This document shows positions 23,588 through 35,872 of a stretch of DNA of 64,000 bases, in pieces (position 1 is the stretch's first letter; the number at the start of each line of letters is the position of its first letter). The notes under the pieces are model-generated. The model did not search any database. It was not told the DNA's origin and saw only the letters and a program-made list of their open reading frames with translations. Source of the DNA: Sinonovacula constricta (Eukaryota > Mollusca > Bivalvia > Cardiida > Solecurtidae); assembly GCA_007844125.1 (NCBI GenBank), contig CM017556.1, forward strand, positions 71,486,697 through 71,550,696, written 5' to 3'. Both the position numbers and the translations under genes were made by a program.

Positions 23588-24103
23588 CTAGCATGGGTGA
23601 GGCCTGTCATGTCGCCTTGGTCGTCTGGGTCGGTTTTTGTTTTTATTCGTTGGGGGTTGCTGTTTCACCTGATTCTTCACCTTGTAATTACTGTTATTTG
23701 TGTTTTTATTGGCTGTGGTGCTTTCAGCTTTATCGACATTATTGGTTGATTGGATTTGTTGAACTTCTGTCAGTATTTGTTCTATCTCTTTGGCATCTTT
23801 CCCTACTAATTTTGTGGCTAACTCACTTATTTGTTTCTTGTTTAATTCTTTTGCACCATGGTTGACCTGGTTTGGTGCTGGGGGAGAGATACCTTTCTCC
23901 TGGCATCTCGTGTTAAATTCTTTAGATTTGATTGAATTGAAGATTTTTATCTTCTCCATGTATTTTGTGTAGACTAGGCACCGTTTGTATGCTGCAGAAT
24001 GGTCCCCTCCACAGCAAACCCTGACCATTCTTGCACTTTTTGTTAAAAACGCTATGTCGATGAGAAAGAACTTGTTCAGTTGATAAAAATCGTGTTCTTT
24101 CAT
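23588..24103 (-). pseudogene. LINE ORF1 (gag-like), 5' truncated
   Basis: 171 codons, with a zinc-knuckle-like CCGGDHSAAYKRC near residue 30, then a low-complexity Lys/Asn/Gln-rich tail ending in an Arg/Pro-rich stretch (RPRRPRRHDRP). The zinc-knuckle peptide followed by a basic tail is typical of RNA-binding ORF1 proteins of I/Jockey-type LINEs. Full ORF1 proteins in these clades are much longer, so the N-terminal part is missing. Confidence 0.75.
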
Positions 24104-24109
24104 GCACTG

Positions 24110-24201
24110 CTGTGACTAATTCATTGTGTATGTTTTCTCATTTGATTAAGATAATATATTTTGTACAAATCTGAATAAATGTATGTTCTGTTCTGTTCTG
24201 T
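24110..24201 (+). mobile_element. Short LINE 3' tail ending in TTCTG repeats
   Basis: CTGAATAAATGTATG followed by TTCTGTTCTGTTCTG looks like the 3' end of a plus-strand, severely 5'-truncated LINE with a simple-repeat tail. It abuts the 5' side of the minus-strand I-clade LINE. The alternative is that it is 5' UTR of that LINE. Confidence 0.45.
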
Positions 24202-24591
24202 CACTGTCACGGGTATTATCCCCAGGCAATATGACTGCACGCAGCACCACGCTCATTCAATACCAATTCCAACATTTTATTGCTTTAAACAATAACACAT
24301 TTTAATAGCATTAACAAATCAATAGTGTCCCAAATACAGTAGAGAACGGTTTTTAATCTACGTTGAAAATCTAACAGTCAACCATTCTTAACAATGAGGT
24401 GTTTACAACTCTCAAACATAATGCAATAGAGAGAGAAACGTGCCGGTACCCCTCAGGCTAAGATTAAAGATTGAAAAAAGGCATCCACCTGTATAATCTT
24501 AGGCAGGTTACAACCATTAGAAACATAAGTTTAGCCAAACGCGATACCGGAAAGAGACAATTACATATATGTTGTATTAAATTCCATTTGT
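24202..24591. other. Unassigned spacer
   Basis: Nothing recognised. On the minus strand it contains an AATAAA (GCAATAAAATGTTGG, near 24270-24285), so it could be the end of an unidentified transcript or element. Confidence 0.3.
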
Positions 24592-27088
24592 GACTATATA
24601 CTTTCTAACGGCTTCGATATTGTAGCCATCACAGAAACATGGCTAGGGACATATGTTGACGAAGCATTTTTTCAAGAGCTTGTACCCAATGGCTATGACA
24701 TCAAACATGTTCCTAGCAAAGGAAGCAGATGAGGTGGTGGCACTGCACTCATCTACTAAAACCTATTAACATAACACTTGTTGCATTAAGTCATGATAAT
24801 GAATTTTCAAATTTTAAGTACTTGGACAATGCAGTTGTCGTATGTGGTACATTATTACATCTTGTTGTTCTTTACAGACCAGCAGAGGCAAACGGTTGTA
24901 AAACATGTGTAATTCTTGATCAGGAATTGTCTTTTTTTATGTAGGTATGCAATTACTTGATTAAAATATTGTATTTCTTGGAGACTTGAACCTTCGCTTA
25001 AACACACCATCCAATTCAGACACTGTAAAATGTGCAAGCATACTTGATTTAAGTGGCATGAGGTAGCATGTGACTAAACCCACACACGTCCGTTGGTCAT
25101 ACGTTGGATGTCGTCATCATAAGAGACATTGATAACGTTGTATCTCAGTTGCACGTTACTGATCCTGGATTTTCAGACCACAAAGGCAACATAGTACGAG
25201 ATCAATTCGCAGCAACATTCACTGCCCATATTGCTAGGCCAGTTCCTGTGAGAAAGGAAGTATCATTTAGGAAACTAAGATCTATTAATGGTTGATTCAT
25301 TCAAGACTGATCTAGCAACGCCGGATTTATTATCGAGCTGTTTGAGATATACTGACATGGAAGATATTGTCAGCACTTTACTCACATGTATTTTCATCAC
25401 TTGTTGACAAGCTCGCCCCTCTGCGAACGAAACACATTGTCCTAAGACCTTCTTGCCCATGGTATAATGAATAACTTCATGAAGAAAGCATTTAAGACGC
25501 AAACTCGAACGCAAATGGCGTGAAGTTTAACTTTCGAGTGACCATGAAATTTACAGAAAACAAGTTTCCTTTGCAAACAAGTTACTACTTCAAACAAGAC
25601 TAATCTTCTATTCTGACAAAACTAAGTCGTGCAGCGGAGATCAGAAAAAAATTATTCAACGTTACCAACAAAAGATGTGGTGTTAGCTTCAGAAAAATCT
25701 CCAAAAGAAACTGCTCAATATTTCAGTCAATTGAATCAGAGCTGCTATCGCATAAAAAAAATAAACATGTTCGTTGTGATAAATTTGTACAGACAAGTCA
25801 AATGTAGACAGCTAATTCGAACTTTTCCTTCATTATCAAAGGAAGAGGTCAAAAAAATCATTCAGTCTGCATCAAGTAAGTCATGCGAACTAGACCCAAT
25901 ACCAACTTGGCTCCTAAAGTTATGTTTAGATGAACTCTTGCCTGTTGCCATCAGAATCATTAACACCTCATTGGAAACTGCAACTGTGCCAATACCTTCC
26001 AAAAGCGCTCATGTTAAACCAATTATCAAAAAGCATAACCTAGATACTAGTTAATAACTACGTCTCGATCATTGTCTTAATGACATTTTTGTGCTGATGA
26101 AAGGAAATATGCTTAAACTCAATATAAAATAAAACAATACAGGTTATCTTATTTACATAGAAGAACAACGTAAAGGCTGTCACTAATATACCTTCTACCA
26201 CCGGAGGTGCCATCACAAAACCAGCAAGGTCTATACGAAATCTCGGGGTGCTTTTTGACTCAAGAACACCTACGGAAAAGCATGTAAGCGCCGTCTGTAG
26301 ATCATGCTACATACAGCTTCAGTAAAGAGGACTAATATGGCCATATGGACTGTTAATGAAACGAAATATTTTGTCAATACGTTGGTCACATCAATGTAAG
26401 ACTGTTACATTTTACTGTGGAAATGGCATTTTAATAACAACTCTTCATAAACTACAATACAGCTGCTCGAATAATTATTAAAGCACCTCTATACAGACAT
26501 ATCACTTCCTTGCTACGAGAACTTCCCTGGTAATACATGGCCAGTCTCCAGACTACATCAAGGACATGACAGAGTTATACCAACCAGTCCGAGAACTAAG
26601 ACCTAGTAGTATCTTAACATTGGTTGTTTGAAATGCCGGACGGCTACCTTTCACTGCCCTCTGAAGTAAGACACGCAGGTACTCTGCCAAGTTTAAGGAA
26701 ACTACTGATTTTTTTTCTTAAGATAAGTTGTGAACGTTAAATCATTTGCTACAAACATTCATTTATTTTATGTTGTAACTACATAACAAACTTAATGCTT
26801 GTGTGCATTTAATTGGGTTCGATATTTAATATCTTACGTTTTGTCGTTTTTTATAATTTAGATTGTTTTATCATTAGTATTATTTATGTTTTATATCTGA
26901 ACATGTTATTTTATAGCCTAGTCTATATGGTGTTCTTTAATTTGATAATGTATAGATATTTAAATTATTTTTTTTTCTTTTTGGTTGTTGCGTATGCGTA
27001 AAATATAGATGTCAAAGTAGTGTAAAGCACTTTTGAACGTAGGCTGTCCATGAAAAGAGTACTATATAAATGTGGCAGTAGTAGTAGT
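24592..27088 (+). mobile_element. CR1/L2-like LINE, decayed
   Basis: Endonuclease pieces are legible first: FDIVAITETWLG near 24613, then a stop at 24730, later FLGDLNLRLNTPSNSD and a TLDVVIIRD-like stretch near 25105. RT follows: SLSKEEVKKIIQSASSKSCE and DPIPTWLLKLCLDELLP (25836-25950), SIRNLGVLFDSRTPTEKH near 26230, and NTAARIIIKAPLYRHI near 26455. The 3' end has the signature of CR1/L2-type elements: GTAAAGCAC...CTATATAAATGTGGCAG and a terminal AGT repeat (27077-27088). The RT core between 26050 and 26200 is missing or unrecognisable. Many stops and frameshifts; inactive. Confidence 0.85.
25629..26054 (+). pseudogene. Fragment of CR1/L2-like reverse transcriptase
   Basis: The longest surviving frame of this LINE, 141 codons. 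Its second half is the start of the RT domain with the conserved SCELDPIPTWLLK motif and RIINTSLETATVP (the LINE consensus has a hydrophobic-N-S-L pattern followed by a P-x-x-x-K motif). The frame ends before the palm motifs. Confidence 0.8.
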
Positions 27089-28705
27089 CTAGTCTCGAGG
27101 GCGGAGAAAAGGGCCATGTCCTAAACTATTTTCAAAGGAACTGCAAAATACTATTTCACATTGAAATGCTCGGATTTAGTTTGTTTACATAAATACTCAC
27201 ATTATAAACACAATGACTGCAAGAAAAGGTTTTGAGATATGTTTAAGGACGGCAAAGACAACATATTAAAGATAAACAATGTGGTGCTGCAATAAACAAC
27301 TAAGCTTGTTTGTCGTTGATTCTTAATCGAGATTACACACATATTACACATACATATTATACTGTTCATTCATGCAAACCATGTCATAAGCGGGTTTAAG
27401 ATAGAATGGTGTCATAAGGGAATTGGACATACATGTTACAAAATAAATGGGCCCAGAGTAACGATTGTAAGTCAGATGCGTGGTACCAGTATCTACTGTA
27501 CTCTGAACCTCCCATTCTAAAGACGACTCGATGTTTGGCAGGACAGCATGTTTAGATATAATCTAGTAAACAGAGGCCGTATTCCAACTCATTATACCTT
27601 GTGGAGAAACTGGCTTTGGCTTATATGAGACTGATTTTTATGTCAATGGATTAATATTTATTCAGAATTAGCAATAAAATACGTTTAAACTAAGTTAACA
27701 AACGGGTCATTGAAAAGCATACATACACACACACACACTTATAATAATTGTGCGTAACTGGAAAAAACGGTCCAGATACGCGCCTGGTATATGTGCTTTT
27801 TTTGTGGACTCAAATCTTCTTCTTTTTTTAATTACGAAACTATTCTCTTAATTACGAAACTATTCTCTTAAGAAGTTCAACTCTATGAATATTCATGCAT
27901 CTCAACAATACGCATGAGGTGAGAAATTGACACATAAAATACTGAAGTTTTAAAGAATTTTTACGCCAATAAAAGGGTTTTGCAACAATCTTGCATCATC
28001 TAGACTTCTTTCCTAAGTTCTAATTAGTATTTCATAAATCAAATAAATATGGTCCGGAATGATTATTATATGGTCCGGGATGACGACCAAATTGGTCCGG
28101 GTTGACTATAGCATGGTCAGGAATGATAGTCCGAAATGATGGTCCGGAATGCAGATGGTCCGGAATGAGGATACACCGTTGAACTTCATCAAAACTAACG
28201 GTTTTTTAGAAGAAAGATAATGTTTCAAATTTAACCGTTTTGTATTATGTAGTATTATACTGAAAGTATGCACCGATATCGGATAACAGATTACAGCTAA
28301 TCTGCATGACCAGAACATGACCTGACATGACTGAAAATGATGTCCAAACACGTCGAAAAAATAAAGCGTTAGTAACCGTTTTCGCGATTTAATCAAGCTT
28401 TTTTCTGTTTATAGGGTCAAGCGTATTTTAAAATTTAACAGTAAGTTATTCAATTGTGCTTCTCAATGATAGAACCAGAATCCGCTTTTATTTACAATGA
28501 CGGAAAAAGTCTAACTGTCTCTTTAACTTAAGTTTTTTCGCAAATATTTCAGCTTTTAAGATACATGCCCTGTCTTGGGTAGATCAATCACGATGATAGG
28601 AGGTACAATTACCCCAATGTGATACCTGTCTGTCGAATCGGCTTGGCTAGTTACGACACGGTTGAATATTTATACCATGTTACATGGTTTTACCTGCAGC
28701 TATAG
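27089..28705. other. Spacer with short repeats
   Basis: No gene found. It contains a CA microsatellite at 27721-27740, a perfect 20-bp tandem duplication (ATTACGAAACTATTCTCTTA at 27831-27850 and 27851-27870) and a degenerate TGGTCCGGAATGA repeat (28050-28172). Confidence 0.6.
28050..28172. repeat. Degenerate ATGGTCCGGAATGA repeat
   Basis: Seven irregularly spaced copies of TGGTCCGGAATGA or close variants (TGGTCCGGGATGA, TGGTCCGGGTTGA, TGGTCAGGAATGA, TAGTCCGAAATGA). Spacing of 13-29 bp suggests an old, eroded short array. Confidence 0.75.
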
Positions 28706-31700
28706 GAGAACACTGTGTACATGTACCTACTTTATAAAGTATTGATTAGGACCGCGGTTCTATAAAACTCTGTATATAATGTACCTATTTTATTAAGTAT
28801 TGATTCGGACGGTGGTTTTATAAAACACTGTATATAATGTACCTATTTTATAAAGTATTGATTAGGACCGCGGTTCTATAAAACACTGTATATAATGTAC
28901 CTATTTTATAAAGTATTGATAAGGTCCGCGGTTCTATAAAACATTGTAAATAATGTACCTATTTTATTAAGTATTGATAAGGACCGCGGTTCTATAAAAC
29001 ACTGTATATAATGTACCTATTTTATTAAGTATTGATAAGGACCGCGGTTCTATAAAACACTGTATATAATGTACCTATTTTATTAAGTATTGATAAGGTC
29101 CGCGGTTCTATAAAACACTGTATATAGTGTACATATTTTATTAAGTATTGATTAGGACCGCGGTTCTATAAAACACTGTATATAATGTACCTACTTTATA
29201 AAGTATTGATTAGGACCGCGGTTCTATAAAACACTGTATATAATGTACCTATTTTATAAAGTATTGATAAGGACCGCGGTTCTATAAAACACTGTATATA
29301 ATGTACCTATTTTATTAAGTATTGATAAGGACCGCGGTTCTATAAAACACTGTATATAATGTACCTATTTTATTAAGTATTGATAAGGTCCGCGGTTCTA
29401 TAAAACACTGTATATAGTGTACATATTTTATTAAGTATTGATTAGGACCGCGGTTCTATAAAACATTGTATATAATGTACCTACTTTATAAAGTATTGAT
29501 TAGGACCGCGGTTCTATAAAACAGTGTATATAATGTACCTATTTTATTAAGTATTGATAAGGTCCGCGGTTCTATAAAACACTGTATATAATGTACCTAT
29601 TTTATAAAGTATTGATAAGGACCGCGGTTCTATAAAACACTGTATATAATGTACCTATTTTATTAAGTATTGATAAGGACCGCGGTTCTATAAAACACTG
29701 TATATAATGTACCTATTTTATTAAGTATTGATAAGGTCCGCGGTTCTATAAAACACTGTATATAATGTACCTATTTTATAAAGTATTGATAAGGACCGCG
29801 GTTCTATAAAACACTGTATATAATGTACCTATTTTATTAAGTATTGATAAGGACCGCGGTTCTATAAAACACTGTATATAATGTACCTATTTTATTAAGT
29901 ATTGATAAGGTCCGCGGTTCTATAAAACACTGTATATAATGTACCTATTTTATTAAGTATTGATAAGGTCCGCGGTTCTATAAAACACTGTATATAGTGT
30001 ACATATTTTATTAAGTATTGATTAGGACCGCGGTTCTATAAAACACTGTATATAATGTACCTACTTTATAAAGTATTGATTAGGACCGCGGTTCTATAAA
30101 ACACTGTATATAATGTACCTATTTTATTAAGTATTGATAAGGTCCGCGGTTCTATAAAACACTGTATATAATGTACCTATTTTATAAAGTATTGATAAGG
30201 ACCGCGGTTCTATAAAACACTGTATATAATGTACCTATTTTATTAAGTATTGATAAGGTCCGCGGTTCTATAAAACACTGTATATAATGTACCTATTTTA
30301 TAAAGTATTGATAAGGTCCGCGGTTCTATAAAACACTGTATATAATGTACCTATTTTATTAAGTATTGATAAGGTCCGCGGTTCTATAAAACACTGTATA
30401 TAATGTACCTATTTTATAAAGTACTGATTAGGACCGCGGTTCTATAAAACACTGTATATAATGTACCTATTTTATTAAGTATTGATAAGGTCCGCGGTTC
30501 TATAAAACACTGTATATAATGTACCTATTTTATAAAGTATTGATAAGGTCCGCGGTTCTATAAAACACTGTATATAATGTACCTATTTTATAAAGTATTG
30601 ATAAGGACCGCGGTTCTATACAACACTGTATATAATGTACATATTTTATAAAGTATCGATAAGGTCCGCGGTTCTATAAAACATTGTAAATAATGTACCT
30701 ATTTTATAAAGTATTGATAAGGACCGCGTTTCTATAAAACACTGTATATAATGTACCTATTTTATAAAGTATTGATTAGGACCGCGGTTCTATAAAACAC
30801 TGTATATAATGTACCTATTTTATTAAATATTGATTAGGACCGCGGTTCTATAAAACACTGTATATAATGGACCTATTTTATAAAGTATTGATAAGGTCCG
30901 CGGTTCTATAAAACATTGTAAATAATGTACCTATTTTATTAAGTATTAATTAGGACCGCGGTTCTATAAAACACTGAATATAATGTACCTATTTTATTAA
31001 GTATTAATTAGGACCGTGGTTTTATAAAACACTGTATATAATGTACCTATTTTATAAAGTATTGATAAGGTCCGCGGTTCTATAAAACACTGTACATAAT
31101 GTACCTATTTTATAAAGTATTGATTAGGACCGCGGTTCTATAAAACACTGTATATAATGTACCTATTTTATTAAGTATTGATTAGGACCGCGGTTCTATA
31201 AAACACTGTATATAATGTACCTATTTTATTAAGTATTGATAAGGACCGTGGTTTTATAAAACACTGTATATAATGTACCTATTTTATAAAGTATTGATAA
31301 GGTCCGCGGTTCTATAAAACTCTGTATATAATGTACCTATTTTATTAAGTATTGATAAGGACCGTGGTTTTATAAAACACTGTATATAATGTACCTATTT
31401 TATTAAGTATTAATTAGGACCGCGGTTCTATAAAACACTGAATATAATGTACCTATTTTATTAAGTATTGATTAGGACCGCGGTTCTATAAAACACTGTA
31501 TATAATGTACCTATTTTATTAAGTATTGATAAGGACCGTGGTTTTATAAAACACTGTATATAATGTACCTATTTTATTAAGTATTAATTAGGACCGCGGT
31601 TCTATAAAACACTGTATATAATGTACCTATTTTATTAAATATTGATTAGGACCGTGGTTTTATAAAACACTGTATATAATGTACCTATTTTATAAAGTAT

Positions 31701-33565
31701 TGATAAGGTCCGCGGTTCTATAAAACATTGTATATAATGTACCTACTTTATAAAGTATTGATTAGGACAGAGGTTCTATAAAACGCTGTATATAGTGTAC
31801 ATATTTTATAAAGTATTGATAAGGACCGCGGTTCTATAAAACATTGTATATAATGTACCTATTTTATAAAGTATTGATTAGGACAGAGGTTCTATAAAAC
31901 GCTGTATATAGTGTACATATTTTATAAAGTATTGATAAGGACCGCGGTTCTATAAAACATTGTAAATAATGTACCTATTTTATAAAGTATTGATTAGGAC
32001 AGAGGTTCTATAAAACGCTGTATATAGTGTACATATTTTATAAAGTATTGATAAGGACCGCGGTTCTATAAAACATTGTATATAATGTACCTACTTCATA
32101 AAGTATTGATTAGGACCGCGGTTCTATAAAACATTGTATATAATGTACCTATTTTATAAAGTATTGATTAGGACAGAGGTTCTATAAAACGCTGTATATA
32201 ATGTACCTATTTTATAAAGTATTGATAAGGTCCGCGGTTCTATAAAACATTGTATATAATGTACCTACTTTATAAAGTATTGATTAGGACAGAGGTTCTA
32301 TAAAACACTGTATATAATGTACCTACTTTATAAAGTATTGATTAGGACAGAGGTTCTATAAAACGCTGTATATAATGTACATATTTTATAAAGTATTGAT
32401 AAGGACCGCGGTTCTTTAAAACGCTGTATATAATGTACCTATTTTATAAAGTATTGATAAGGTCCGCGGTTCTATAAAACATTGTATATAATGTACCTAC
32501 TTTATAAAGTATTGATTAGGACAGAGGTTCTATAAAACGCTGTATATAATGTACATATTTTATAAAGTATTGATAAGGACCGCGGTTCTTTAAAACACTG
32601 TATATAATGTACCTACTTTATAAAGTATTGATTAGGACCGCGGTTCTATAAAACGCTGTATATAATGTACATATTTTATAAAGTATTGATAAGGACCGCG
32701 GTTCTTTAAAACACTGTATATAATGTACCTATTTTATTAAGTATTGATTAGGACCGCGGTTCTATAAAACGCTGTATATAGTGTACATATTTTATTAAGT
32801 ATTGATAAGGACCGCGGTTCTTTAAAACACTGTATATAATGTACCTATTTTATAAAGTATTGATAAGGACCGCGGTTCTATAAAACACTGTATATAATGT
32901 ACATATTTTATTAAGTATTGATAAGGACCGCGGTTCTATAAAACACTGTATATAATGTACCTATTTTATTAAGTATTGATAAGGTCCGCGGTTCTATAAA
33001 ACATTGTATATAATGTACCTATTTTATAAAGTATTGATTAGGACCGCGGTTCTTTAAAACACTGTATATAATGTACCTATTTTATAAAGTATTGATAAGG
33101 ATCGCGGTTCTATAAAACATTGTAAATAATGTACCTATTATATAAAGTATTGATAAGGACCGCGGTTCTATAAAACACTGTATATAATGTACCTACTTTA
33201 TTAAGTATTGATAAGTTCCGCGGTTCTATAAAACATTGTATATAATGTACCTATTTTATAAAGTATTGATAAGGTCCGCGGTTCTATAAAACACTGTATA
33301 TAATGGACCTATTTTATTAAGTATTGATAAGGACCGCGGTTCTATAAAACACTGTATATAATGTACCTATTTTATTAAGTATTGATTAGGACCGCGGTTC
33401 TATAAAACATTGTATATAATGTACCTATTTTATTAAGTATTGATAAGTTCCGCGGTTCTATAAAACACTGTATATAATGTACCTACTTTTTATTAAATAT
33501 TGCTTAGGACCTCTATCGTGAAAATCTTATACAGTGAAACTATTTTAAGAAGCATTGCTAAGGTT
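28706..33565. repeat. 58-bp satellite, about 83 copies
   Basis: Units of 58 bp built from CCGCGGTTCTATAAAACACTG, TATATAATGTACCTATTTTA and (T/A)(T/A)AAGTATTGAT(T/A)AGG. Each typical unit carries the palindrome CCGCGG. Variants (ACAGAGGTTC instead of CCGCGG, GTGTACATA, TTAA/TAAA switches) are clustered: the ACAGAGG type is confined to about 31760-32530. The right edge decays into diverged units near 33500-33565. It has no coding capacity. Confidence 0.97.
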
Positions 33566-34637
33566 CGCGGTTCTGTTGATATTGGTCAGTTTGTCAAAGT
33601 GTCATACTGTATTGGAAATGGAATATATATTTTTATTATAGAGTGTATGCGATATCCAATCAAGTTTTATTGTTAAATCGATTGTATGGAACACATTAAA
33701 AGAGTTGGGGTTTTTTTTTCCAGAAAATATTGTTAGTCATACTTTTATTGTTATATTTTAATATTTGGTAAACATGGTAAAGAGCTTGAAAAATACACAG
33801 AAAGTCTGTCACTTATGGGTAGGGTCATGGAATAAACTACCTAAAACAACGAGCACGTAAACCACATTTTTCTTTCAATATTTGACTTTAGCAAACGTTT
33901 TCTATAAAATATATAAAGATAATGGAAGTCTAAGAAAGCAAATAAACTGTAGGAATCGTCTTTAAAGACGATCTACTTGTCTATTCAGGTTGGTCAACCT
34001 CATGTTTGCTCTTCAGGCATGGCATTGATAAGAAGGTTCTGGCCATTTGATTTGTCTTTTGTAGTCAACTGCAATAGCGCTATTCAATAGATTCAACAGG
34101 AAAAGTCGTTAATGCGAAGCATCAAAGGCGACGCAAACAGTTGAAGAGATAACGAGATTAAAGCAATATAGGAGTAAGTAACAAAGACACTTGAAACGTT
34201 ACGATTTTATTTCAACGTTTTTAGTATACTATAAATCTCGAGAAAAAGTATGTATAACTTATATTCCTGAGACCAAAGAATGGTTTAAAACCAAATATAA
34301 ATAAAAAACGACACCGTCTAATAGGTTTTCTAAGATGTTACATGTGTACATGTAGATGTTACATATGTAGAAAGGAAAGAATGCTTGTATTGTTCAGACC
34401 GTATTTTTTTCGAATGTGTTATTTTTTTATCTCAGTATCTTATTGTTTATTTTCAAAGTTATTTTGAAAGTTACAGACTAACAAAAATAAAGATATAAAT
34501 AAAGAACGCAGTTTATCAAATAAGGACCCGTATTTGATCAGGTTTAGAAAGTCCGCAAACAAACTTTCCCCATGTAGTAACGTAGTGAAAGGGGAAGGAA
34601 CTCCAGACTACAAATTTCAGTAAGCATTCTATATATA

Positions 34638-34661
34638 GGCGTCGCGCTCCAGCGCGTCGCC
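34638..34661. other. GC-rich hairpin
   Basis: GGCGTCGCGCT and AGCGCGTCGCC pair around a CC centre with one T-T mismatch, making an 11-bp GC-rich stem in otherwise AT-rich DNA. Confidence 0.6.
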
Positions 34662-35707
34662 AACATTCAATCGTCTTTGTAGTAGTTAAAGAATCTACGG
34701 TATAGCAACAGTGCACTCACGATCAGTAGCATAGCTGATTTACTATTTGACTATTTTGGACCTTAACACGCTCTTACGCTGTCAATATATTACATAATAA
34801 ATATGTGAGACTAACGAATAGTAAATATGGAGGGAGCAAGATAATCTGCTACTTTGCTACTTGTTTAATAACATTGTTCACATCACAGATATGGCATATT
34901 AAGGGTAATCCTGATTATCTTTGTGCCTTCGCTAATCAGCCATGTCATCTGCCACTGCCACGCTTTAACAACCGATGTAGAATTAACCATTGTGTACAAA
35001 CATAACATAAAGCTAATATGAGGTCTAGGACGGTTTGGCCGAGAGCCTTACATAACGGATTATCCCATTGTCCACGTCATCTACAGCGATTCAGCCGTTG
35101 GTTTAACAGTAGGTGTAACTTTGATATATGGTTGGTTGGATTTGAATGCATTTCAACTGGGTATGTGGGTATTTCGGATATGTATGGCCTGAGGTCGTAA
35201 CATGATAAGACTTGTTCCCCGGTAAACTTTCAACCTTTATGCCTATGGCAAACTTGCAATTTGCAAAAAATACAAATGCGATTTTCTCTCAGCATTTAGG
35301 TGTCTTAACAATATAAATTCAGTAAATATAGACCAAGCCTTTAAAAAGCCATACAAGCAAAATGACAATTGTTGGACACGTGACAATCTCCTACACACGG
35401 ATTACAACCTTACACAATGGCAACTGACACACCAGTCAAAAGTAGAGCTGTAACGGTTAGTCCCCTGCGTACTAATATGACAAACAGCACATCATGCAAA
35501 CGCAAATAAAAGCACATATAAACGCAAAAAGGTATTTTGCTGCTCACGCGTATATTCCTTTTCACAGTTGATGGCTATAAAAAATAGAACCCAATTGTTG
35601 GATTAGTTTTTCCGTGATCAAATTTCTGGGCTTATAAATAATACAAATATTGAAAGTGAACTGTAATCTCGCACTACACTTTATTCCAGATAAGAGTATA
35701 GCTGAAA

Positions 35708-35872
35708 ATGACGTACTTCGATCTTGACTTAACTTTACCAGACATAAATATGCCCATACAAGATCGACATTCTAATCAGATTTATAAACATTTAAACAAT
35801 AGATATAGTAAAAGAAAGTCATTAACAGAGTATGAATTGATACTTCTGCCGCTCCAAGATTATCTAAAATGA
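35708..35872 (+). CDS. Short open frame, unknown, 54 codons
   Basis: ATG at 35708 opens a 54-residue frame ending TGA at 35870-35872. The peptide begins MTYFDLDLTLPDINMPIQ and ends LTEYELILLPLQDYLK, with a balanced, protein-like composition. A T-rich stretch and CAG (TTTATTCCAG, near 35681-35690) lie just upstream, like a splice acceptor. No homology recognised. A frame this short in AT-rich DNA can occur by chance. Confidence 0.2.
   Translation: MTYFDLDLTLPDINMPIQDRHSNQIYKHLNNRYSKRKSLTEYELILLPLQDYLK

Larger units (their letters stand above)
19800..24110 (-). mobile_element. I-clade LINE, minus strand, decayed
   Basis: Read on the minus strand, the order is gag-like ORF1 (from 24103), remnant of the AP-type endonuclease, reverse transcriptase, RNase H, a C-terminal zinc-binding region, and a 3' UTR. 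RT followed by RNase H in a LINE with a gag-like ORF1 points to the I superfamily. Frameshifts, stops and an internal deletion of most of the endonuclease make it inactive. Both outer ends are approximate. Confidence 0.88.
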
